Below are positions 1 to 7,455 of a DNA stretch of 64,000 nucleotides, in pieces. How positions within the stretch are numbered: position 1 is the stretch's first letter; every line of letters begins with the position of its first letter. The notes under the pieces were generated by a model. It saw only the letters and a program-made list of their open reading frames with translations, was not told the DNA's origin and did no database searches. Source of the stretch: Cacconaster sp964598495 (GTDB taxonomy: Bacteria; Bacteroidota; Bacteroidia; Bacteroidales; UBA932); contig CAZRBY010000001.1 in NCBI GenBank assembly GCA_964598495.1, positions 1 through 64,000 of the forward strand, written 5' to 3'. A program made the position numbers and the translations under genes.

Positions 1-2
1 CA

Positions 3-161
3 CGCGTAGTTGAAAGGGTTACTTTCACTCTGAAGATCCCCGTAAGGGTTGTATACTATTTACAATGGCTTGAAGATAAAGTCAGCAACCCCAACGCCCC
101 GGTTCCCTACAAAGATGAAGTACTAACCTGTAAATTTTATACGGACATTGGTTTTAGATAG
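3..161 (+). CDS. C-terminal end of an unidentified protein (partial)
   Basis: An open frame enters from the left edge and ends at TAG 159-161, giving the last 52 residues of a protein. The sequence has a strand-like stretch (TFTLKIPVRVVYYLQWLED) and ends CKFYTDIGFR. The pattern of a proline-containing strand followed by V-Y-Y-L-x-W faintly recalls the C-terminal end of YcbB-type L,D-transpeptidases. That is a weak resemblance and I do not assign a function. It is followed by 65 nt without a gene and then the DUF4249 gene on the same strand. Confidence 0.5.
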   Translation, partial: RVVERVTFTLKIPVRVVYYLQWLEDKVSNPNAPVPYKDEVLTCKFYTDIGFR

Positions 162-226
162 GAATGTTTGACTTAAGATAATTTTAAAAAACCTAATAAG
201 TTTATTCACTCCTACTCTATTCTGCG

Positions 227-1182
227 ATGAAAATAATATATTACTCTGCCATACTATTGTTCGCAGGTTTGCTATGCGCTTCCTGTGTCGAGACTATCTA
301 TCCGGAGTCGGTCGAGGAGGCACCGATAGTGGTCAATTCTGTTTTGGACACATCAGATACACAATCGCTTTATTTGGCCTTTTCCAGCACAGTGAGGTTG
401 AAGATTTCATAATAATTGATAATGCTGATGCGGTGTTGAGAGAAATCACTGCCGGCGATACTCTCACTGTCGCCACCTTTTCGTTTGAAAATGACGGTAT
501 GTGGAGAACCAGGTTTCGACCTGTCGGTGGTAAGGAATATCAACTGCTGATAGAGATTCCGGGACAAAAGAGAGTAACTGCAACTACCCGAATGCCCCAA
601 AAAGTTCATATTATATATGGTATGGGCGCAGGTTACGGCCCGGTAGAGGAGCAAGAGTATCTCGCTTATGCATATCAGGTATTTATTACGCATAATACAT
701 TGTATTTGTCTATGTCGGGTAAGGATGACGAGGGGAATGTAAAAATTGCAAACAATATTGCAACCGACCATACATTTGCCGACCTTTTCAATATAACCGG
801 AGATTATTATGCGCCTGATACTTCACAAGTCCGCGTTTGGTATACCACCGTGGTCAACCGCCCTTTTCACAAGCGATTTATCAGAATACCCGATACTGAC
901 AAATATCTCAATCCAAACTACAATAGTGGCAAAGAAGAATATAAAGGCCAATTCACGGTTGCCACAAATGAAAAATCTATACGTAACCTTACTATTTTGC
1001 AGGTTTCTGATGAATTGGATGCTTATTATAAGGATGTTCTTACATATCAAAACAAATATGAAGTAATGGACAATTTGCTTATTGTGTATGATAGAGCTAA
1101 TGTATACAATAATGTTACCAATGCCATAGGAATATTTGGCGCTTATAACAAATATATACTGCCATGGGCTCCATTGCCATGA
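227..1182 (+). pseudogene. DUF4249-type lipoprotein, frameshifted
   Basis: The start at 227 encodes a lipoprotein signal (MKIIYYSAILLFAGLLCASC, lipobox ASC) followed by the EAPIVVNSVLD strand typical of DUF4249 proteins. That frame stops at 410-412. The rest of the protein (DNADAVLREI..., GGKEYQLLIEIPG...) continues in the +2-shifted frame to TGA 1180-1182. The two pieces join between about 385 and 412. DUF4249 proteins are outer-membrane lipoproteins that accompany a TonB-dependent receptor, and here the stop overlaps the receptor ATG as ATGA (1179-1182), so the pair is translationally coupled. The intact second half suggests a recent mutation or a sequencing error; I cannot tell which from the sequence alone. 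Confidence 0.8.
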
Positions 1183-3251
1183 AAAGAATATACTACATTG
1201 CCACACTATTTTTAATATTTATCGGCTGCGGAAGCCTCGCCGCTCAGGAGACCGTTCCCATAAGGGATACCATCAAGCAGTCCGTCATCGTAGACTCGAG
1301 GATAATGAGGCAGCAACAGGGATTGACCACCATTCAGATAGAGGCTATCAAAGGAATAATTTCCCCTGCCGGTGAGGGCGATGCTATCAAATTCATACAG
1401 ACACTGCCGGGAGTCTCCACAGGTGCGGAAGGAACCTCCTCCTACTATGTGAGAGGAGGCAATTCCGGCAATAATGCCGTTACCCTGGATGGAGTCCCTA
1501 TCTACGGCATAAGTCACCTCATGGGCATGACCTCCACAATTCCTGCGGAAATTGTAACTTCGGCCGACTATCGGGCAGGTGGTTTTGATGCGGAGTTCAA
1601 CAATTTTACTTCATCCGTAGTCAATCTTAAGAGCAAAGGAGGAGGGTTTGTAAAGCCCGATTATTCAGCTTTCATCAACAATATTTTTGCGGGAGCTTCG
1701 GCCAATATTCCCCTCTCAAAGGAGAAGGCATCATTGCTCCTCTCAGGAAGATACTCCCCTTTCCAACTCGAGTACAAGGCATTGAAATCCTTTCTCCCGA
1801 AAGAAAAACTCCCATTTGATAAGCTGCAGACCAATATTTTCGACCTCTACGGAAAGTTTTCATACAGGATTGATGATGCTTCCCGATTTGAGTTCTTTCT
1901 GTTTGGAACTGAAGATAGCTACGGCTTTGGAAAGGAGGATTTGTCCAAGAATTATCTCAGATGGGGCAATATTGTGAGCAAGGCGACCTACAGTCGGATA
2001 ATGAAGAGCGGCAGACTCTACGATGCCTCATTGGCTTACAACCGCTTTTCCTCCGGACAGAGACAGGAAGTCTATTTGGAGGGAACCTTGAATGAATTGG
2101 CAATCAAATCCGGTCTGAATGAGATTACATTGAACCTGAAAACAGAAAAGGAAAGGCGCGGTCATTCTTTTATTACAGGATTGAAGCTGATGTACTCCCT
2201 GAATGCCCCCGGATCATCAAAACTCTATGAGGGAGAAGGTCGTAATGTGGAAAAAGAGGCTTATGTGAGGAATCCGCATCATTCGATCCTGAATACTCTC
2301 TATTTCCAATACTCCACCACGGCCATAAGAAACTTCTTTTTTAAGCTATCGCTGAAAGCATCTCTCTACACTCCCGATCTCCAGTCGGAACTCCACACAG
2401 AAGGAGGGGTGTTGTTCAGACCCGAAGGAAGCCTCCTTGCAAGCTATATTTTCTCAAAATATCTCCAACTCGAAGCATCGGTGGACAGGACGGTGCAGTT
2501 CTATCACGTACTTGAAGGATTGCCGATAGGATGGTCGATGGACCTGATGGTCCCTGCCTGCAAAAAGAACAAGCCGGAGGAGTCAACTCAGTTCTATTTC
2601 GGACTAAGTTCACGTCCGGGCAATCATTATCTTTCTCTCGGCGGATACTACAAGTTCATGAATAATCTCGTCTTTTATACCGATGCCACTACTCTGTTCA
2701 GCGCTTCCCTATCAGGCTGGAGTGACAATATCGAGATGGGAAAAGGAACATCCTACGGAGGCGAGTTCATGTATCGATATACTACACCTAAAACTCATAT
2801 CAGAGTTGCTTACACCCTCTCCAAAACCGACAGGACATTCGAGAACATCAACTATGGAGAGAGTTTCCCCGCAAAATTTGACCGTCGGCATATATTGAAT
2901 CTCGCAGCCTCTTACGGCGGATTCAACACCTCATTCACGTTGCAGAGCGGCCACTGGGAAAGTGTAAAAACCTCTATTTACCCCGGAGTGCTTCCGGACG
3001 GATCCCCCATTATCCTCGATTATTTCGGGCGGCCCAACAACTACCGGATGCCCACCTACATAAGATGGGATATCGGCTACAGCTTCAAATGGGAACGACA
3101 GAAGGTCAAACACTATCTGAATGTGGGTATATTCAACGTCCTCAACAGACACAATGCCTTCACACTCTGGTACGACTCCGAAAACAATAATTGGAAACAA
3201 CTTTCGTTATTCCCAATCATGCCCTCAATAAGTTATAGGGTTACGTTTTGA
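1179..3251 (+). CDS. TonB-dependent outer-membrane receptor
   Basis: 690 residues from ATG 1179, which overlaps the upstream stop as ATGA. A longer reading from 1164 would add five residues before the signal peptide and is less likely. The signal peptide is MKRIYYIATLFLIFIGCGSLAAQ. A plug domain follows at about residues 50-145 (YYVRGGNSGNNAVTLDGVPIY), then a long barrel rich in alternating aromatic residues that ends in Phe (SISYRVTF), as expected for BAM substrates. The N-terminal carboxypeptidase-like domain common in Bacteroidota receptors is absent or reduced. It is an energy-dependent importer of an unknown ligand, paired with the DUF4249 lipoprotein. Confidence 0.9.
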   Translation: MKRIYYIATLFLIFIGCGSLAAQETVPIRDTIKQSVIVDSRIMRQQQGLTTIQIEAIKGIISPAGEGDAIKFIQTLPGVSTGAEGTSSYYVRGGNSGNNAVTLDGVPIYGISHLMGMTSTIPAEIVTSADYRAGGFDAEFNNFTSSVVNLKSKGGGFVKPDYSAFINNIFAGASANIPLSKEKASLLLSGRYSPFQLEYKALKSFLPKEKLPFDKLQTNIFDLYGKFSYRIDDASRFEFFLFGTEDSYGFGKEDLSKNYLRWGNIVSKATYSRIMKSGRLYDASLAYNRFSSGQRQEVYLEGTLNELAIKSGLNEITLNLKTEKERRGHSFITGLKLMYSLNAPGSSKLYEGEGRNVEKEAYVRNPHHSILNTLYFQYSTTAIRNFFFKLSLKASLYTPDLQSELHTEGGVLFRPEGSLLASYIFSKYLQLEASVDRTVQFYHVLEGLPIGWSMDLMVPACKKNKPEESTQFYFGLSSRPGNHYLSLGGYYKFMNNLVFYTDATTLFSASLSGWSDNIEMGKGTSYGGEFMYRYTTPKTHIRVAYTLSKTDRTFENINYGESFPAKFDRRHILNLAASYGGFNTSFTLQSGHWESVKTSIYPGVLPDGSPIILDYFGRPNNYRMPTYIRWDIGYSFKWERQKVKHYLNVGIFNVLNRHNAFTLWYDSENNNWKQLSLFPIMPSISYRVTF

Positions 3252-3302
3252 GTGAAGTAAACTCGGAGTTCTGAGAGTTTGAAACAGAAGATTTTTATTT
3301 TA

Positions 3303-3334
3303 TTTGTTAATCCGAACATAATGGTTTACATTTG
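3303..3334 (+). promoter_or_regulatory. Promoter of the abiEi-abiEii operon
   Basis: TTTG at 3303-3306, a 20-nt spacer, and TACATTTG at 3327-3334 match the Bacteroidota -33/-7 arrangement (TTTG, 19-21 nt, TAnnTTTG). Transcription would start near 3341, leaving a leader of about 38 nt before ATG 3379. The -7 element lies wholly inside the left arm of the palindrome at 3324-3374. Confidence 0.75.
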
Positions 3335-3374
3335 CAAAAGGATACGGATTGCGTATCCTTTTGCAAATGTAAAC
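3324..3374. promoter_or_regulatory. 51-nt perfect palindrome, probable AbiEi operator
   Basis: The two 23-nt arms (3324-3346 and 3352-3374) are exact reverse complements around a 5-nt centre (gattg). The palindrome covers the -7 box and the start of transcription and ends 4 nt before the abiEi start codon. AbiEi antitoxins of characterised abiE loci bind inverted repeats in their own promoter and repress it, so an autoregulatory operator is the natural reading. Only the right arm would be fully transcribed, so an RNA hairpin role is less likely. Confidence 0.8.
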
Positions 3375-3378
3375 AAAA

Positions 3379-4191
3379 ATGGCAAGTATCGAACAAACCT
3401 CATATAATTATCTCGAAAGATATCTCGGCAATATCCGTTCAAAAGGACGATATTCTTTTACCCTTGAAGAACTTCAGCAGGAGTTTAATATATCTTATCG
3501 TGCTTTAAAGCAGAATTTATATCGTCTCAAGCTTAAAAAAACAATAGCACAAGTTCGTCAGGGATTTTATGTAGTAATTCCGCCGGAATACTCCAATCAG
3601 GGAATTTTGCCTCCAACTATGTTTATTGATGATTTAATGAAATCATTGAATAAGCCCTACTACATTTCGCATATTTCAGCTGCTGCAATGTTAGGTGCTG
3701 CACATCAACAGCCCATGGCATTTACTGTAACCACAGAAACACCTGCGCCTCGGAGCATAAAAACTCATAGTTTATCAATTAATTTTTATTCAAAAAAAGA
3801 GTGGCCGGTGGAAAGTATTGTTCAAAAGAAAACAAACGCCGGTTATGTAAATGTATCTGTCCCTGAACTAACGGCATTGGATTTACTGGATAAGAGCCAT
3901 GTTTTCGGAATTAACCGCATTGCAACCATTGTGAGTGAATTATCAGAGGAAATGAATAGCAGCAATTTGACAAAAATTGCAAGTCAGTTTCCAAACAATG
4001 CTGCACTACAACGACTAGGATATATTCTTGAAAATGTTGTTGGAAACGATAATTTAGCTGAAAGTTTATGGATAGTATTGAATAAAAGAAAATTTTCAAC
4101 TATACCGCTTTCACCGAAAAGAGAAAAACGAGGAACTTCAAAAAACCGTTGGAAGGTAATTGAAAATATGAAAATAGAGAGTGATATATGA
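3379..4191 (+). CDS. abiEi: AbiEi-type antitoxin and transcriptional repressor
   Basis: 270 residues. The N-terminus (about residues 18-70) is a winged helix-turn-helix of the AbiEi type (FTLEELQQEFNISYRALKQ, then a basic strand ending QVRQGFYVV). The middle (YISHISAAAMLGA) and the C-terminal part fit the AbiEi antitoxin domain. The family acts both as repressor of the abiE operon and as antitoxin in type IV toxin-antitoxin systems. Its TGA overlaps the toxin ATG (4188-4191), the classic coupled arrangement. The gene is visibly AT-richer than the flanking chromosomal genes, which suggests acquisition. Confidence 0.88.
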   Translation: MASIEQTSYNYLERYLGNIRSKGRYSFTLEELQQEFNISYRALKQNLYRLKLKKTIAQVRQGFYVVIPPEYSNQGILPPTMFIDDLMKSLNKPYYISHISAAAMLGAAHQQPMAFTVTTETPAPRSIKTHSLSINFYSKKEWPVESIVQKKTNAGYVNVSVPELTALDLLDKSHVFGINRIATIVSELSEEMNSSNLTKIASQFPNNAALQRLGYILENVVGNDNLAESLWIVLNKRKFSTIPLSPKREKRGTSKNRWKVIENMKIESDI

Positions 4192-4976
4192 TACCTCAGA
4201 GATATATAGATGAATGGAAATCCGTAGCTCCATGGCCTATAAATGCGCAGGTAGAGCAAGACTTGATTATATGTAGGGCGTTAGTTGAGATTTTTTCAGA
4301 TGACTTACTTAGATCATCATTGGCTTTTCGTGGCGGTACAGCACTTTACAAGTTGTATTTAACCCCACAAATACGTTATTCGGAGGACATAGATCTAGTG
4401 CAAATTAAATCAGAGCCTATAAATCCCATTCTCAAAAGAATTCGTGAACGATTATCATTTCTGGGAACAAAAAGAACAGTAAACCAACACATACATAATA
4501 ACACCATTATTTATCGATTTGAACCGGAAGACACCTCTGTTACAAGTATGCGGTTGAAAATAGAAATAAATACACGAGAACATTTTAATGTACTTGGACT
4601 AAAAGAAATTCCATATAAGGTGGAGAATGGATGGTTTTCAGGAAAGTGTTTAATAACAAGTTATGAGATAGAAGAGCTACTCGGCACTAAGCTCAGGGCA
4701 TTATATCAACGCAGTAAAGGTCGAGATTTGTTTGACCTGTATTGGGCATTAACCAATTATACTATTGACAGTGATAAACTTATCAAATGCTACAACGCAT
4801 ATATGGAGTTTTCAGTTGACAAACCACCAACTCAAAAACAATTTATGGTAAATATGGAAGAAAAAATTAATGATGAGGAATTTCTTTCTGATATCCATAA
4901 TATCCTAAAGCCTGATGTGGAGTATGATAACGACACAGCTTGGAAATCCTTGATAAAGTTATTGGAAAAGATTTAG
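4188..4976 (+). CDS. abiEii: AbiEii-type nucleotidyltransferase toxin
   Basis: 262 residues with the AbiEii/DUF1814 nucleotidyltransferase motifs: GGTALYKLY at residues 49-57, SEDIDL at 65-70 (metal-binding D-x-D), KIEIN near 124-128, and the lysine/arginine helix KLRALYQRSKGRDLFDLYW at 168-186. Toxins of this family transfer nucleotides to targets such as tRNA 3' ends or GTP-related acceptors and arrest growth until restrained by the antitoxin; the target here is unknown. All motifs are intact, so it should be active. It is co-expressed with abiEi through the 4-nt overlap. Confidence 0.88.
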   Translation: MIPQRYIDEWKSVAPWPINAQVEQDLIICRALVEIFSDDLLRSSLAFRGGTALYKLYLTPQIRYSEDIDLVQIKSEPINPILKRIRERLSFLGTKRTVNQHIHNNTIIYRFEPEDTSVTSMRLKIEINTREHFNVLGLKEIPYKVENGWFSGKCLITSYEIEELLGTKLRALYQRSKGRDLFDLYWALTNYTIDSDKLIKCYNAYMEFSVDKPPTQKQFMVNMEEKINDEEFLSDIHNILKPDVEYDNDTAWKSLIKLLEKI

Positions 4977-5079
4977 CAATTTGCTCTCGGATTTGCTTAT
5001 AGCCCTCAGGAAGTTTCAATTCTTCAATCAACCCTATGTGGAGGCGATGACTGTAATATAAATTATTCTTATATTATAG
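4977..5079 (-). pseudogene. Possible remnant of a protein-coding gene
   Basis: Read on the minus strand, this gap has an open, protein-like frame after a stop near 5079. It includes NNLYYSHRLHIGLIEELKL followed by PEGYKQIREQIA, and then runs antisense into abiEii. No start codon or full-length frame is present. It could be the leftover end of a gene truncated when the abiE cassette arrived, or chance. The same gap contains an 8-bp inverted repeat (5054-5061 / 5069-5076). Confidence 0.25.
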
Positions 5080-5099
5080 AACACCACTCATATACACAC

Positions 5100-5771
5100 T
5101 TAGAACGAGATAACAAATAGCACCTGAGGTCTCTCTTGTTTAAGCATTCTGTTCAGTTCTTTTTCTCTGCCGTTGCAAAGAGAGTTGAGCAGGGCGTGAA
5201 ATTGGGGTCCGTGGTTTTTATGAATCAAATGACACAATTCGTGAATAATCACGAAGTCGGAAAGCTCCGGAGTGAGTCGCATAAGGTGGATGTTGAGGCT
5301 GATATTTCCCGATTTAGAGCAGCTTCCCCAGTTTGTGCGATTATTTCTTACCGTCACTTTACCGGGTTTGAAACCATATTTGGCTGCAAGCAGCTCCACT
5401 CGTTGCGGAAGATATTTTTTGGCCTCTGCACGGATTACCTTTACAATATCCTCTTCCGATATAATACCTTCCGCCGAGGCTCTTTTGAGCCTCTCGTATG
5501 GAATCTCTCCGGTAATCAATTTAAGGGGTTGGTAAGGAGCGATCCGAACTGCCTCCTCCTTCCTCTTTTTGCTCTGTTTTAGAAGCGTTGCCGCTATCCA
5601 CTCCTCTTTCTCCTCAACAAAAGCGATTGCCCTCGAATAGCTGACGAGCCAGGGCATCGTTACCGAAATCCCGTTTATCGGGTGCACAGCCAGCCTCACT
5701 CTTCTCGATAGCCGGCTTTTTCTTATAATAATCTCACCAAGCCTCGGATGGATATATGTTTTTGACATCAT
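5100..5771 (-). CDS. YgjP/DUF45-type metal-dependent hydrolase (M48-like)
   Basis: 223 residues with a zincin motif HELCHLIHKNHGPQFH (residues 177-192): HExxH supplies two metal ligands and the catalytic Glu, and a downstream His the third. The preceding NWGSCSKSGNISLN block (148-161) is characteristic of the YgjP/DUF45 family. Family members are often found beside type I restriction or other defence genes, but their substrate is poorly known. Its start is only 9 nt after the end of the AbiEii-like gene, so it is probably the third gene of that operon. Start codons at 5771 and 5768 are both possible. Confidence 0.85.
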   Translation of the reverse strand: MMSKTYIHPRLGEIIIRKSRLSRRVRLAVHPINGISVTMPWLVSYSRAIAFVEEKEEWIAATLLKQSKKRKEEAVRIAPYQPLKLITGEIPYERLKRASAEGIISEEDIVKVIRAEAKKYLPQRVELLAAKYGFKPGKVTVRNNRTNWGSCSKSGNISLNIHLMRLTPELSDFVIIHELCHLIHKNHGPQFHALLNSLCNGREKELNRMLKQERPQVLFVISF

Positions 5772-5780
5772 TTGGCAGCC

Positions 5781-6563
5781 CTACAAAGAATCCATAAATT
5801 CCCCGAAACGCAAAATTTTCTCACTACTTGTTTTGTTGAAAAGCAAGTGTTCAAAATCCTTTTGCTTTTTATTCAAGTCAACTGTTTTGAGCAGCTCGGC
5901 TGTTGCTTGTTTGAACTCTTGCAAATTGTGTATTCCACAACGTTTTGAAAGAAAGTCATAATCCGGTTTTGACTGCGGAAGTAAAAACATCAAGTCGTAA
6001 AAATCACGTCCTTTTGCTCGAGTTAACATTGCTACTATCTTCATGCTGCACAACACACCATTGGAAGGAACGGGAAAAGGGAAAAAGAATCCGCAACCTT
6101 TGATATTTGTCATAACATTAGAGTATGCGATCCCCTGATCCTGGCTTTCAATTTTTATCATAAAACGTTCTTCTTTATGACCGCTCAATCCCAAATCAAA
6201 CAACAATTCGGGAAAATAAATATTCCTTCTAAATGCCGTCAGTTTTGGATTCTCTTTATCCCTGACTTCCACACGAAGGCCGGAACGTTCCAAAAATTGA
6301 ACTACACTATTTGTCATTTCAACAAATTCCTCTTTTGAGAACTCTTTACAATCGAAATCCAAATCTTCGGAAAAACGATCTATTCCTTTGACCAAACGAA
6401 GATTCGTTTCTCCGATAAAAGCCATCTTTCGGATGCTTGGAGTAGATGAAAGATAATCCAGAATCATCAATTGCAAATACTCTTTCAGCATATATTTATC
6501 AAATCCCGAATCTCCGCGGATTTGAGCCGGGAAAAAATTTCCTATTTGTTCAATCCGTATCAT
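5781..6563 (-). CDS. AbiEii-like nucleotidyltransferase (second type IV toxin)
   Basis: 260 residues. The nucleotidyltransferase core is recognisable as IGETNLRLVKG (50-60), in which the usual GGTAL is changed to GETNL, followed by RFSEDLDFD (63-71) with the D-x-D pair. A C-terminal KIVAMLTRAKGRDFYDL helix matches the AbiEii family. The substitution in the first motif marks a different subfamily from the toxin at 4188-4976. Its ATG overlaps the upstream antitoxin-like stop (6560-6563), as in abiE operons. Confidence 0.85.
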   Translation of the reverse strand: MIRIEQIGNFFPAQIRGDSGFDKYMLKEYLQLMILDYLSSTPSIRKMAFIGETNLRLVKGIDRFSEDLDFDCKEFSKEEFVEMTNSVVQFLERSGLRVEVRDKENPKLTAFRRNIYFPELLFDLGLSGHKEERFMIKIESQDQGIAYSNVMTNIKGCGFFFPFPVPSNGVLCSMKIVAMLTRAKGRDFYDLMFLLPQSKPDYDFLSKRCGIHNLQEFKQATAELLKTVDLNKKQKDFEHLLFNKTSSEKILRFGEFMDSL

Positions 6564-7177
6564 AAATCATAAGCCTTAAAAAGTAACCCTACCCGATTGT
6601 CAAGCGCCTTGCTTTGAAACTTTTCGCAGTTTTCCATCAGTAAATCCTTATTCAAATCTTCATGCATGAAATATTCATCCAAACGCAACTCCTCCAACTC
6701 CTGTTCCGTGTTATAGAAGGGATAGAGATAGAGCAAATCGAGCAGCGCTTTTTCCGGTGTGGCAAACCGTATGGTACGGTTGTCAATCATTTGCTTTAAA
6801 TCATATCCGAACATCAGGTTTGCCTTGACATTTTTGTAGGAGTATTCGCCGAAATTATTGGCGAAGAATGCTGTTTTCAGCGATGAGACACTGGTGATCT
6901 GTACCACCGCTTCCGGTATCATCCCGTAGAAGGATAATGCCGTGTGGAGGCTTATATAAGAGGGATGGTATATCCTATTGGCGAAATAGAGAGGATAATC
7001 AGGCTTGCCCTTATATTCAGAAAAGGCATAATATCCCTGCCTCAGCCGGATAAGGTAGCCTTTTTTCACCCAGCGCGTAAAGTTATTCCGGTCAAAATCG
7101 GGTTGCCATGCATAGATCTGATGGATATTGAAGCATGCCAAATCAAATAACTGCGCTCTAAATTCCAGATATGTCAT
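6560..7177 (-). CDS. AbiEi-like transcriptional regulator/antitoxin
   Basis: 205 residues from ATG 7177. An upstream TTG at 7207 is in frame but lies inside the -7 promoter element, so it cannot be the start. The N-terminal half has a short winged-helix-like region ending KKGYLIRLRQGYYAF, the counterpart of QVRQGFYVV in abiEi. The middle (YISLHTALSFYGMIPE, then TPEKALLDLLYL) is typical of the AbiEi-like regulator family. It is shorter than the antitoxin at 3379-4191 and lacks that protein's C-terminal extension. First gene of a three-gene operon with the AbiEii-like toxin and the YgjP-like hydrolase. Confidence 0.82.
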   Translation of the reverse strand: MTYLEFRAQLFDLACFNIHQIYAWQPDFDRNNFTRWVKKGYLIRLRQGYYAFSEYKGKPDYPLYFANRIYHPSYISLHTALSFYGMIPEAVVQITSVSSLKTAFFANNFGEYSYKNVKANLMFGYDLKQMIDNRTIRFATPEKALLDLLYLYPFYNTEQELEELRLDEYFMHEDLNKDLLMENCEKFQSKALDNRVGLLFKAYDL

Positions 7178-7204
7178 TTTTCTTATTTTATTTCTATTAT
7201 GCTG

Positions 7205-7235
7205 CAAATATAATGCGTTTTAGAAATAAAACAAA
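7205..7235 (-). promoter_or_regulatory. Promoter of the second abiE-like operon
   Basis: On the minus strand TTTG (7232-7235), a 19-nt spacer and TATATTTG (7205-7212) match the Bacteroidota consensus. The predicted start of transcription is about 20 nt before ATG 7177. No palindrome like the one in front of abiEi is present; only a 7-bp inverted repeat (7246-7252 / 7263-7269) lies upstream. Confidence 0.7.
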
Positions 7236-7342
7236 AGATTTGTTACTTATATCACTTCAACAATATAAGCCCTGGAAACACTAAATTATAGCAGACAGAT
7301 GTTGTTTGAAGACTATTTAGCAAAATAATACCCCCTAAACAA

Positions 7343-7455
7343 CTCCAAACTCAAAGCTAAACCCGCATCCCGTAACTCTACACTCCTTGCCACGTAACTC
7401 GCAACGCGCATCCCGCACCACTACACACTACATACTACCCACTACAGACTATTAT
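7343..7455 (-). repeat. Degenerate 7-nt tandem repeat array A
   Basis: About 16 units of 7 nt, written on the + strand as ctccaaa, ctcaaag, ctaaacc, cgcatcc, cgtaact, ctacact, then after a 1-nt slip cttgcca, cgtaact, cgcaacg, cgcatcc, cgcacca, ctacaca, ctacata, ctaccca, ctacaga, ctattat. Most units fit C-[GT]-N-A-N-N-N. The array starts in the intergenic region and runs through the serpin stop codon (7442-7444). The rest of this gap (7213-7342) shows only the abiE-like promoter and no gene. Confidence 0.75.

Noticed and set aside
3252..3302. Terminator after the TonB receptor (imperfect AAACTC/GAGTTT pairing)
   Set aside because: The stem is short and the T-run is interrupted.
5136..5582. 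Plus-strand frame opposite the YgjP-like gene
   Set aside because: Antisense shadow of a gene with clear motifs; no family features.
7178..7207. Extended start of the AbiEi-like gene at 7207
   Set aside because: It begins with TTG inside the -7 promoter element.
7343..7455. CRISPR-like array
   Set aside because: Units are 7 nt, degenerate and without spacers of constant length; no cas genes are nearby.
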